Part shown: positions 43,700 through 52,494 of the stretch, one piece after another
Numbering within the stretch: position 1 is the first letter of the stretch
Layout of the letters: the number at the start of each line of letters is the position of its first letter
Origin: Longimicrobiales bacterium
GTDB lineage: Bacteria > Gemmatimonadota > Gemmatimonadetes > Longimicrobiales > Gaopeijiaceae
Reading direction: 5' to 3'
NCBI GenBank assembly: GCA_029245345.1
Contig: JAQWPM010000012.1
Location: forward strand, 806,001 to 870,000
DNA length: 64,000 nt
Program-made: the position numbers and the translations under genes
The notes under the pieces: generated by a model
Seen by the model: only the letters and a program-made list of their open reading frames with translations
The model's database searches: none
Told to the model about the DNA's origin: nothing

Positions 43700-45418
43700 A
43701 TGGGATACCGAGACTTCCTCCGCATCACTTCCGTCGCGCTCGTCATGCTCTCTGTGGCTTGCGCCACAGACGATGCAGCCCATGAGGTCATACCGGACCC
43801 AGGCACATACAGAAATGGCCTCGTGGTCAGCGCCCACGAACTCGCCTCCCAGGTCGGCATAGACGTCATGAGAAACGGTGGCAACGCCGTTGACGCCGCC
43901 GTGGCGACGTTCTATGCCCTCGCAGTGGTGCTGCCCTCTGCTGGTAACATCGGAGGCGGGGGCTTCATGGTGATTCGCACACCCGATGGTGAGAGCTTCG
44001 CGATCGACTTTCGTGAACAGGCCCCAGGCCGGGCGTATAGGGACATGTTCCTGGATGAAAACGGTGACTTTGCGCAGGACCTCACCCGGGTGGGAGCCCT
44101 CGCCGCCGGGGTGCCCGGCTCCGTAGCCGGAACGCTTCATGCTCTCGAACTGCACGGGACGATGAATCGTGAGGAAGTGATCCGCCCGGCCATTGGACTG
44201 GCCCGGGATGGCTGGGTGCTCAACCAGGACATGGGCGGCGAGCGCTTCGCCCAATTCCCGTCGTCGCAGGCAGTGTTCAACAAGCTCGACGGCACGCGCT
44301 ACCTCACGGGAGAGGTGTGGGCCCAGCCGGACCTCGCCGAGACCTTAGGAGCCATCGCCGAAGAAGGCCGGAGCGGCTTCTACGGTGGTTGGGTCGCCGA
44401 CCGCATCGTCGAGACCATGGAGGCTCACGGCGGACTTATCTCCCATGAGGACCTCAGGGGGTACGAGGTCAAAGAACGCGTTCCCTTGCAGGGCAGTTAT
44501 CGCGGGTACGACATCGTCTCCATGCCGCCCGTGAGTTCCGGAGGCATCACCCTGATCGGTGCACTCAACATCCTGGAACGCTACGACCTTGCTGGGATGG
44601 AGCAGGGCCAGGGAGCAACGCTGCATCTCATGGCCGAAGCCATGCGCCGGAGTTTCGCGGACCGGAATTGGTACATCGCTGATCCCGATTTCGTGGACGT
44701 GCCTCGTGACGTTTTGGTCAGCAAGGAATACGGCGACCACCGGGCGAGTGACATCGATCCTGAGCGTGCCACCCCCAGCGATCAGATCACACATGGCGAC
44801 GTGGACGTGGCAGTCTCGGAGAGCAATGAGACCACCCACTTCTCCGTGGTCGATGGGGACGGCATGGCGGTTTCCGTGACCACGACAATCAACTCGGCCT
44901 ACGGAAGCCTCTTGGTGGTGGACGGAGCCGGATTCCTCCTCAACAACCAGATGGGGGACTTCAGCGCCCGGGCGGGCGTGCCGAACCACTCCGGCCATGT
45001 GTACAGTGATGCCAACAGCATCGAGCCGGGCAAACGCATGATCAGTTCACAAACGCCCACGATCGTCGCCAAGGACGGCAAGAACTTCATGGTGGTGGGC
45101 GGCGACGGCTCGGGCCGGATCATTACCGCGGTGCTCCAGACCATTGTAAACGTCATCGACCACGGCATGGGCATCGAAGACGCTGTCATCGCCCCCCGAA
45201 TCCATCATCAGTGGTTACCCGACCACATTGAGTATGAGGAGGAGTCGGGCGGCGGCGTTCCACCGGCGGCGTTGGTCCAGTTGGAAGCGATGGGGCACAC
45301 ACTCATTGCTCGGCGACATGGGAACATCCACGCGTTGATGATCGACCCGGAGACCGGGTGGTTCACGGGAATTGCGGAGCCGAGGAGGAACCCGTCGGGG
45401 AAGGCTGTGGGATACTAG
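43700..45418 (+). CDS. ggt: Gamma-glutamyltransferase (lipoprotein)
   Basis: A 572-residue N-terminal-nucleophile hydrolase that cleaves or transfers gamma-glutamyl groups, for example from glutathione. The signal peptide ends in a lipobox at C21 (SVACAT). The self-cleavage and catalytic threonine lies in NETTHFSVVDGDG, and the substrate-binding GGDGSGRIITAV is near residue 470. The large subunit starts with VSAHELAS and NGGNAVDAAVAT, typical of the family. With the upstream amidase and the TAXI transporter it could release and recover glutamate from outside the cell; that link is inference. Confidence 0.93.
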   Translation: MGYRDFLRITSVALVMLSVACATDDAAHEVIPDPGTYRNGLVVSAHELASQVGIDVMRNGGNAVDAAVATFYALAVVLPSAGNIGGGGFMVIRTPDGESFAIDFREQAPGRAYRDMFLDENGDFAQDLTRVGALAAGVPGSVAGTLHALELHGTMNREEVIRPAIGLARDGWVLNQDMGGERFAQFPSSQAVFNKLDGTRYLTGEVWAQPDLAETLGAIAEEGRSGFYGGWVADRIVETMEAHGGLISHEDLRGYEVKERVPLQGSYRGYDIVSMPPVSSGGITLIGALNILERYDLAGMEQGQGATLHLMAEAMRRSFADRNWYIADPDFVDVPRDVLVSKEYGDHRASDIDPERATPSDQITHGDVDVAVSESNETTHFSVVDGDGMAVSVTTTINSAYGSLLVVDGAGFLLNNQMGDFSARAGVPNHSGHVYSDANSIEPGKRMISSQTPTIVAKDGKNFMVVGGDGSGRIITAVLQTIVNVIDHGMGIEDAVIAPRIHHQWLPDHIEYEEESGGGVPPAALVQLEAMGHTLIARRHGNIHALMIDPETGWFTGIAEPRRNPSGKAVGY

Positions 45419-45425
45419 GAGGCAG

Positions 45426-48400
45426 CTAACCCCCCTCACCCCCCACCGTCACCTCCACCACGTTATCGTCCTTGTTCCGATCCACGAGCTTGTATCTCGG
45501 ATCGATCCCCGCTCGGACAGGCACCCCGTCCACCCGGAGCTCAATGGTCTGCTCGCCCGACGTGACCCAGTGTTTGGCCAGGTAGAGCGTCGTCTCCTCA
45601 CCGTCCTCGTCCTCACCGAACACCGCGATATCCACGAGGTCGTTGATGGCAATCTCACTCTCGTTTCCGAGTGAGTCTGCACGGAACTTCGCGAGGTTCA
45701 GGTCCAGTTCGACGAGATACGAACCTTCTGCTTGTTCCTCGGCCGTCGCGTCGACCGCCCGGTTCTCGTAGAGCGAGATCGTCTCGAACATGTCCTCGAT
45801 GATGTAAGCCAATGAGTCAGGCGTGGCAGCTCTGAGGTGCTCGAGTAGCATGAGCGAGTTCGGGTACGGCGGGCCCATGTAGCGGGTCTCGTCCAGGAAG
45901 TCGGAAAGAGCTTGGTTCACGGCCGCCTCCCCGATGTAATCCTTGAGGGCGTACATGATGACCGAGCCCTTCCGGTAATGGATGTAGCCCTGGTTCTCAT
46001 TGAGGATGAGCGGCAGCTCCTTTTTGGACTCGAAGGCCCGCCCCTGGAGGTAGCTGTCCATCTCGTATTCGAGGAAGCTCTTCATTTTGTCCTCGCCGTA
46101 CTCCTGCTCCATGACCATGAGTGCCGAGTACTGGCTCATGGTCTCTGAGAGCACGGTTGAACCCTGCACGCGTCCGCCAATTACCTGATGCGCCCACCAC
46201 TGGTGCGCGACTTCGTGTGCGGTGACGTAGAAGGGGTAGTCGATGTCATCCGGGTCATTCGGATCGACGTCCGCGATGAACCCGATGGCCTCCGAATACG
46301 GAATCGTGTTCGGGAAGGATTGGGCGAACGACGCGTACCGTGGGAATTCCAGGATACGCACTTGTTGGTGCTGGTACTCACCCCAATTCGCGCTGAAGTA
46401 GGCGAGTGACTTCTTCACGCCATCGATCATGCGCTGGACGTTGTACTCGTGCCCTTCGTGGTAGTAGACGGCGATGTCGACGTCATTCCACGTGTCGGTC
46501 GCGACTTCCCAGTCTGCGGACAGGAACGAGTAGAAGTTGAGAATCGGGTCGTCCATTTCGTAGCGGAAATAACGACGTCCGTCTTCGACCCATTCCTCTT
46601 GGATGTATCCAGGTGCGATCGCGATCTGGTCTTCGACGGTACTGACGAGGGCCTTAAAATCGATCCAATCGGCGTCACTCGAGATGTAGTTGTTCGAGAG
46701 TCCGACGGAATCGTCGACTGCTGCCACTCGGTCCCGCGGCTCGAAGCCGTGTTTCCGGCGCACATTGTCGTTCCCGAGCTCGCCGTTCGCGTTGTAACCC
46801 AGGCTCGGCATGAGTCCCGAGTTGATAAACGTGCCGTTTGAGACGACGCCGAGCGTCGCCGAATTCCCGAAGCCATCGACCTGACGCGTCAGATCGAAGG
46901 TCAGTGTCGTGGTGTCGCCGGGCAGGAAGGGTTCATCGAATTCATAAATGCGATAGGCCAGTTCTTCGTCGTTCAGGACGAGCTGTGCAGACCGACCGAA
47001 GTCGAGCGCCTGAACGTCGAGTGTCGAAGACAGGTTCACATGAACCGAGTCGATGGCGCCATCGGTCTTGTTCGTCATGGTCAGGACGCCGCGTAAGTCT
47101 GCGTCCCGCTCTTCGGGATAGATGTCCACTTCCACATCGACTGCAACGATGCGGGGCATGGGCATGCCCTCGAACTGCTTGTAGTCCCTCTCGTACCGCG
47201 CTTGGAGTTCCTCACCTTGGAGGCTGGTGCGGTACTCGTTGAGGACGTTCGTGTTGTAGAAGATGAAGCCGCCCGTAGCCATCACGAGCCCGATGGCAAG
47301 CGCGCTTGTGCCCAGCAGCTTCGGGGACATGCGCCGCTTCGCGATGCGGAAGCGGAACCGGCCACCACCCTCCAGACCGCGGACCCAGAAGAGGTTCGAG
47401 ACGAAGGCGAACAGCACCGCGACGGAGCCCCAGTAGACCTTGAACCAGAAAAAAGGCCCGAGGAACGGCCCGAAGCTATTCATGTCCGAGTAAGTCTCAC
47501 CGATGTCCGATCCGTATCGGTAGAGATTGTGCTCCATGCCGAGCTGGCCCATGAACAGCGTAAAGACGAACAGGCCAATGATGAGCATGTGGCCCATGTA
47601 CTTGTGGTTCACAAGCGTGTGGATGAGCAGGGCGATGACGCAGAGCAGGATGTAGTCGATCCAACGCAGCCCGAAGAGCGTCTGGATGTAGAGCCCGATC
47701 TCGAACTCGAAGTACCCACGAACTGCCTGGCTGACGAGGCCGGCGAACATGATGACGATTAGCAGGATCCCGACGGTCAATGAAAGTGCGATCAGCTTGG
47801 ACACGAAGGGGATCCACGTCTTCATGGGCGTGGAGTCGTAGAGCTGATCCGCTTTGAGATCACGCTCCTCCCAAACGAGTTCGCCCGAATAGAAGGCAAT
47901 GAGCACGAGTACGAAGAGGGAGAAGCTCCCTTCAAGGACCTCAAGTGTCTCGTAGGTCACCGGGAAGGTGGACGTCCCATAGAGCTCGCCGACCAGCGGA
48001 GCGCTGAGGCCCAAGAAGAGAAGCCCAGCGCCCACGATGGCCACGAAGTAGACATTTCGCACGACGGATCCGAACGCCTGCTGAGTCATCGACGAGAGCT
48101 GCGCGACGGCGGCAGCACCCGAGAACGAACGCGTGGCGTGAGGAATCTCCACGCGGGTCACTCGTCTACGGACCGGAGCATCCGGAACGGGAGTCTGCTT
48201 CTTCTTCCCGAACGGCAACGATGGGCCGATGTGTGAGAACGAGAAGATCTTGTAACACAGCGCGAAAACGCCAAAGCCGATCGCGATCCACAGGAGACGG
48301 TTGTACAGGTACTCGCCCGTCACCGGGATCATGAGTGTGTTCTTTTCGGCGACGGTCCAGTACTTGGTGAGCGTCGTAAACGCCTGTCCTCCGAAGGGGT

Positions 48401-49052
48401 CGATGAGGCTCGCCACGAACTCGTTTTCCATGTCCGAGACGAGCTGTCCCGAGATCAGGTACCCAATGAGAAGGACGGCTCCGCCGACGTAGTTGGGGAG
48501 CATGCGCCGAGAGATGAGTGCGAGCCCAAAGAAGAGCGCGCCGGTGAAGAACATGTTGGGCAGGACCAGATTGATGAACGGGTCTAGATAGTGCGACGGC
48601 AGGTGGGGGCCGAGGCGTTCCGCGTCGAGGAAGGGCAAGAGCGCGCCGAACCAGACCCCGAGCGGGATGGCGAGGAAGACGAACGCGTTCGTGACGAGTC
48701 CGCCGAAGAAGCGACCACCGAGGAATGCGGCTTTGTTGATGGGCTGGGTGAAGAAGAGTGGGAACGAACCAGTCTCGAAGTCACGTTGCGCGGAGTGACC
48801 CAGGAGCGCCGCGGTCACGATGATGCCGAATAGCGAAAGCGACGCGACTAGGCCGAAGAGCGCCCAAGGAGAGTTCACCGCGACGTTTCCGCCGCCGCCG
48901 CCGAATCCGACCGATACGCTGTCGAAAGCGCCGCCGATGGCTGACATCAGAAGGACGGACAGTCCGAAGAAGATACCGAAGTACACGTACGTCGAGATCC
49001 GCCTCGCGTAGTAGAGAACCTCGAACTTGAAGACGGACAGGAACTGGCTCAT
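45426..49052 (-). CDS. ABC-2 permease fused to an M1-family aminopeptidase
   Basis: A 1208-residue fusion. The N-terminal half contains about twelve membrane segments in two ABC-2-like groups (residues 1-260 and about 330-600), separated by a cytoplasmic stretch rich in basic residues. A final membrane segment near residue 590 leads into a large outer domain. There, an M1 peptidase site H946-E-x2-H950 (HEVAHQWW) with E970 is seen, and the domain runs to the C-terminus. The start overlaps the ATPase stop by 4 bases, so the ATPase energises this permease. The peptidase should face outside. The transported substrate is unknown. The gene ends 7 bases from the convergent ggt gene. Confidence 0.9.
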   Translation of the reverse strand: MSQFLSVFKFEVLYYARRISTYVYFGIFFGLSVLLMSAIGGAFDSVSVGFGGGGGNVAVNSPWALFGLVASLSLFGIIVTAALLGHSAQRDFETGSFPLFFTQPINKAAFLGGRFFGGLVTNAFVFLAIPLGVWFGALLPFLDAERLGPHLPSHYLDPFINLVLPNMFFTGALFFGLALISRRMLPNYVGGAVLLIGYLISGQLVSDMENEFVASLIDPFGGQAFTTLTKYWTVAEKNTLMIPVTGEYLYNRLLWIAIGFGVFALCYKIFSFSHIGPSLPFGKKKQTPVPDAPVRRRVTRVEIPHATRSFSGAAAVAQLSSMTQQAFGSVVRNVYFVAIVGAGLLFLGLSAPLVGELYGTSTFPVTYETLEVLEGSFSLFVLVLIAFYSGELVWEERDLKADQLYDSTPMKTWIPFVSKLIALSLTVGILLIVIMFAGLVSQAVRGYFEFEIGLYIQTLFGLRWIDYILLCVIALLIHTLVNHKYMGHMLIIGLFVFTLFMGQLGMEHNLYRYGSDIGETYSDMNSFGPFLGPFFWFKVYWGSVAVLFAFVSNLFWVRGLEGGGRFRFRIAKRRMSPKLLGTSALAIGLVMATGGFIFYNTNVLNEYRTSLQGEELQARYERDYKQFEGMPMPRIVAVDVEVDIYPEERDADLRGVLTMTNKTDGAIDSVHVNLSSTLDVQALDFGRSAQLVLNDEELAYRIYEFDEPFLPGDTTTLTFDLTRQVDGFGNSATLGVVSNGTFINSGLMPSLGYNANGELGNDNVRRKHGFEPRDRVAAVDDSVGLSNNYISSDADWIDFKALVSTVEDQIAIAPGYIQEEWVEDGRRYFRYEMDDPILNFYSFLSADWEVATDTWNDVDIAVYYHEGHEYNVQRMIDGVKKSLAYFSANWGEYQHQQVRILEFPRYASFAQSFPNTIPYSEAIGFIADVDPNDPDDIDYPFYVTAHEVAHQWWAHQVIGGRVQGSTVLSETMSQYSALMVMEQEYGEDKMKSFLEYEMDSYLQGRAFESKKELPLILNENQGYIHYRKGSVIMYALKDYIGEAAVNQALSDFLDETRYMGPPYPNSLMLLEHLRAATPDSLAYIIEDMFETISLYENRAVDATAEEQAEGSYLVELDLNLAKFRADSLGNESEIAINDLVDIAVFGEDEDGEETTLYLAKHWVTSGEQTIELRVDGVPVRAGIDPRYKLVDRNKDDNVVEVTVGGEGG

Positions 49053-49969
49053 GAAGCGGAGTCCGCAATCTGGACGGCCTCTTCTCCGTCCACACTCCGG
49101 CCGGCCCCGAGCATGGTTGTGAAGTAGACGTCCTCGAGGTCGGGCTCGACCGAAACGAACGAATCATCCGGCTGGTTGTCCGCCTGGACGTGGATCACAC
49201 GACTGCCAGCCTGGAGCCTCGTTGAGATCACGTTGAGCCGATCGCTGTACGCGTCGATCTCGTCCTTGGCGATGCTCTTCTTCCAGATCTTCCCACGCAG
49301 GTCGTTGATTGCCTCGGCGGGGTCTCCTTTTCGGAGAATCTGTCCCCGGCTGATTACGGCCATTCGAGAGCAGAGTTCACTGACATCGTCGACGATGTGC
49401 GTCGAGAGGATGACGACTGAATTTTCACCGAGTTCACTGAGCAGGTTGAGGAAGCGCACGCGCTCCTCTGGGTCGAGCCCGGCCGTCGGTTCGTCCACGA
49501 TGATCAACTTTGGGTCACCGAGCAGCGCTACGGCGATCCCGAAGCGCTGACGCATCCCGCCTGAGAACCCGCCCAGCTTCCGCTTCCTGGCGTCGGTGAG
49601 GTTGGTCTGCTCGAGCAGCGCGTCGACAACCTGTTTCCGCTCTTTCTTGTTCGTGATGCCCTTCAGAATCGCGAAATGGTCGAGTAGATCGACGGCGCGG
49701 ACTTTCGGATACAATCCGAACTCCTGCGGCAGGTATCCGAGCGTCTCACGGAGTCGGTCCTTCTCGGTGAGGATGTCGATGTCTCCGAGATGTGCCGACC
49801 CGGTGTCGGGCTCCTGGAGCGTCGCTAGTGTCCGCATGAGCGTCGACTTTCCGGCGCCGTTCGGGCCCAAGAGGCCGAACATTCCCTGTGGGACTTCCAG
49901 CGTGACATTGTCGAGGGCCCTTACGCCATTGGGGTACGTCTTGGAGAGGCCTTCGATGCAGAGTTCCAT
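49049..49969 (-). CDS. ABC transporter ATP-binding protein
   Basis: A 306-residue ATPase. Walker A is GPNGAGKST (residues 35-43), the Q-loop LPQEFGLY near 80, the signature GGFSGGMRQR near 133, Walker B with DEPTAGLD near 158 and the switch histidine in STHIVDD near 190. The C-terminal 90 residues form an accessory domain as in CcmA/NatA-type exporters. Encoded just upstream of the fused permease/peptidase with overlapping start and stop. No second permease gene is nearby. Confidence 0.93.
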   Translation of the reverse strand: MELCIEGLSKTYPNGVRALDNVTLEVPQGMFGLLGPNGAGKSTLMRTLATLQEPDTGSAHLGDIDILTEKDRLRETLGYLPQEFGLYPKVRAVDLLDHFAILKGITNKKERKQVVDALLEQTNLTDARKRKLGGFSGGMRQRFGIAVALLGDPKLIIVDEPTAGLDPEERVRFLNLLSELGENSVVILSTHIVDDVSELCSRMAVISRGQILRKGDPAEAINDLRGKIWKKSIAKDEIDAYSDRLNVISTRLQAGSRVIHVQADNQPDDSFVSVEPDLEDVYFTTMLGAGRSVDGEEAVQIADSAS

Positions 49970-50134
49970 GGGTGCCGTGCTCTTCTAAGGGAAGGGTCGC
50001 CTTGGTAGATCGTGACCTGCTCGGTCGAAAGTCAAGGGGCGCGGGGGTGTTGGCCGTACCCGGTGAGGTACCGTGGCGAGACCGGTGTGCTGCCGGTATG
50101 CTGGCAGCGTCGCCCACTATGAGGAGATGGACCC

Positions 50135-50340
50135 ATGCACTGGACTGCTCCGCTCGCCACGAACCCGACGTCTCCAAGCCCTGATGGCGGACGCCCCCTT
50201 TCGGCCGATTCGGCTGCGGTCGGTTCAGCGTCAGGTCTTACCCGGCGGCAGTTTCTGGGAGCCGGAACGGCTGCAGGTGTGGTCGGAGCGTTGGGAGCGA
50301 CAGGCTGCGCGAGGTGTTTGCCGAGGTCGCCGCGTCCTAG
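50135..50340 (+). pseudogene. Truncated gene: Tat signal peptide and fragments of a lost exported protein
   Basis: A well-formed start (GAGGAG then ATG at 50135) leads into a twin-arginine signal peptide (TRRQFLGAG, alanine/glycine-rich, ending GATGC). No enzyme domain follows. About ten codons later the frame becomes arginine/proline-rich and runs antisense into the end of the next gene. In a neighbouring frame a short piece reading REVFAEVAAS ends at TAG (50338-50340), which could be the original C-terminus. I infer that a large internal deletion removed the protein body. A very short secreted peptide is possible but less likely. Confidence 0.55.
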
Positions 50341-50345
50341 CGAAC

Positions 50346-51617
50346 TCAGCTACCTCCGCCGAGGCTCACTGCCAGCAGATAGACGTGCTGTGCGGTCCTC
50401 ATCATCCCATCGATGTCCGCCCACTCCTCCGGCTGGCCTCGTTCACCCCCACGGGAGCCTCCCAGCCCTATCGAGAGCGTTCCCCCCGCGACCGAGACGT
50501 TCATGTTCGAGGAGCCGGAGGTCGACAGGGTCGGTTCGTATCCGAGATGACGTGATATGTCGGCTGCGTTGATCACGAGGTCTGACTGAGCCGCTCCAGG
50601 AATCTGGCCGCCTGGTGTCAGCTGGAACGGTTCCATGGTCAGATCGATCGTCGTCTCCGTAGTCACTGCTGCGAGAATTCCCCCTACCTGTCGCTCGATC
50701 GATTCGATGGTGCCGGCATCCATCGACCGGATATCCAACGAGAACCAACCCTCCTCGGGTTTGTGATTGAACACGGAACCACTTTGGAGGACCGAGATGT
50801 TGATGCGGGTGCGCGAGTCGTCGGTGCGTGCGGCGTCCGGAAGCGACAGGATGCGATCCACCGAACGCCCAATCGCCTGGTTCACGTTGGGGAGGCCACC
50901 GGAAAGTGTGTGTCCCCCAGGGCCGCTCGCGATGACCCGCCACCAGTGGATGCCCAGCGCACCATAGGAGATGCTGTGACCGTCACCTAGGACGTCGACG
51001 AAGGCTTCGGCACGGCCTCGGTACTCCTCGTAGAGGGCCTGCATCCCGAGCATACCGGTCTCCTCCTGCGCGACCGCGGCGAAGACGAGTGTCAGCTCGG
51101 GCTGTCGGCCTGTCTCGAGATAGGCCTGAGCCGCAGCGACGATAGCAGCGCTTGTGACCGAGGTATTCGTTCCCGGCCCTACGACTCGACCGCCTTCGAT
51201 TCGGGGAAGGGAGGCGGCCGCTCGTTGTTGGTCGGCCACGGTGGCGAGGTCGTCGAGTGTCGAGACGAAGATGATGGTGCGTTCTGATCTCCCCGGAATG
51301 ATGCCGACGGCGTTTGGGCTCTCAGTGACGTGGACGTCGCTGAGGCCGATCTCTCGCATTCGATCGGCGACCGCTGCTGCTCGGTCGTGCTCCTGTCCCG
51401 ACGGAGAGACGATGCCCCCTATGATGCGCAGGAAGTCGGCGGTCTCCTGCCTGCGTTCATCGATGTACTCAAGCCCGGTGCGCACGGACGGCTGACCGAG
51501 AGCTCCCTCGACGCTCACCGCCTGCGCGCTCGCGCCATCGGCACAAAGAACAAGGGCTGACGCAGTGAGGATCGTTGCCATGGCGGCAGAGGCGGGCCGG
51601 ATCGAGCGAATCGTCAT
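50346..51617 (-). CDS. Secreted M20-family homologue lacking several metal ligands
   Basis: A 423-residue protein with a signal peptide ending GASAQA (about residue 32) and the two-domain M20 layout. The dimerisation domain with GPGGHTLSGG (residues 232-240) is well kept, and so are E185/E186 (QEETG). But the usual H-x-D is STLD, with T120 in place of the histidine; the bridging aspartate segment GPGxxD reads GPGTNT; and the last histidine region reads GGERGQPEEW with R393 where a histidine is expected. The enzyme may be inactive as a two-metal peptidase or use other chemistry. Start ATG at 51617 gives the signal peptide; an open frame extends 13 codons further. Confidence 0.75.
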   Translation of the reverse strand: MTIRSIRPASAAMATILTASALVLCADGASAQAVSVEGALGQPSVRTGLEYIDERRQETADFLRIIGGIVSPSGQEHDRAAAVADRMREIGLSDVHVTESPNAVGIIPGRSERTIIFVSTLDDLATVADQQRAAASLPRIEGGRVVGPGTNTSVTSAAIVAAAQAYLETGRQPELTLVFAAVAQEETGMLGMQALYEEYRGRAEAFVDVLGDGHSISYGALGIHWWRVIASGPGGHTLSGGLPNVNQAIGRSVDRILSLPDAARTDDSRTRINISVLQSGSVFNHKPEEGWFSLDIRSMDAGTIESIERQVGGILAAVTTETTIDLTMEPFQLTPGGQIPGAAQSDLVINAADISRHLGYEPTLSTSGSSNMNVSVAGGTLSIGLGGSRGGERGQPEEWADIDGMMRTAQHVYLLAVSLGGGS

Positions 51618-51747
51618 GGTTAGGCTCTGCGTGGTGGGGTGCTGTGGTGCACCCACTTGGGACGAGAGTGGTGTGATGGCAGGGTAGGATCCCTAGTATT
51701 AAGGGACAAGCTGAAAGCACCCACACCCCTGCGGCGTACACGCAGTT

Positions 51748-52494
51748 ATGAGTCCATCAATCCGAACGTTCCTGCGTCCGTCCGTCTTCGTGATGGCCAG
51801 CGCGCTTGTAGCGGGAGTGCCTAACGACCTCCCCGAAGGCTATTTGGAGGGCACGGTCCTCGATTCGTCATCAGAAAAGGCCATTCCGGGCGCTGAGGTC
51901 TTTCTCACGGTGGCCGGCGAGCGCCGGATCACTGACGTTGACGGGCGCTTTTCGTTCGGCGAACTGGATGTGCGTGGTCCCGACACGTTGGTCATCCGAC
52001 ACTTCAGCTACGACTCGCTCACGATCCCTATCGGCTCACCGGACCTGCCGGATATCGACCTCGAATTTCTGTTGTCCGCGAGGCCATTTGAGTTGGACGG
52101 CATCGACATCCGCGTCGACGCTCGTGTCCGCGATGAGGCGATGCGGTTGGCAGATATCTCGAACAGCTTTCATTGGGATCGTGCGGACTTCCAGAAGCAC
52201 GTTTCCAGTGCCGCCCACATTGCTGATGTGCTGCGTTGGTCCGGCAAAGTGTCTCACATCACCGAAGACTCGGATGGCTACCGCTGCATCATCATCCGGC
52301 TGAGCGCCGGATGCGCCCAGGTGCTCATCAACAATGTGTTCGTGGCACCAGAGACGCTGGCGCATTACGCGCCCGAAGAGATTCAGAGTTTCGTGATCAT
52401 GGACCCGATCAATGCGACAACCTTGTACGGGACCGGCGCCACTGCCGGGGTCGTGGTCGTGTATCTGCGCGGCGCGGGCGGAGGATCGCCTTAG
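51748..52494 (+). CDS. Carboxypeptidase-regulatory-like plus TonB-plug-like domain protein, no barrel
   Basis: A 248-residue exported protein. A hydrophobic N-terminus (about residues 5-25) precedes a carboxypeptidase-regulatory-like beta sandwich (YLEGTVLDSSSEKAIPGAEVFL... to about residue 110). The rest resembles a TonB-receptor plug: GCAQVLINNVFV, then EIQSFVIMDPINATTLYGTGATAGVVVVYLRG. There is no transmembrane barrel after it, so it is not a complete receptor. Stand-alone proteins of this kind occur in this type of genome without a known role. The gene overlaps the end of the convergent deacylase gene by 4 bases. Confidence 0.78.
   Translation: MSPSIRTFLRPSVFVMASALVAGVPNDLPEGYLEGTVLDSSSEKAIPGAEVFLTVAGERRITDVDGRFSFGELDVRGPDTLVIRHFSYDSLTIPIGSPDLPDIDLEFLLSARPFELDGIDIRVDARVRDEAMRLADISNSFHWDRADFQKHVSSAAHIADVLRWSGKVSHITEDSDGYRCIIIRLSAGCAQVLINNVFVAPETLAHYAPEEIQSFVIMDPINATTLYGTGATAGVVVVYLRGAGGGSP

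Noticed and set aside
46838-47762. Plus-strand frames of 134 and 186 codons
   Set aside because: Both are antisense to the ABC permease/M1 fusion, which is continuous and well supported.
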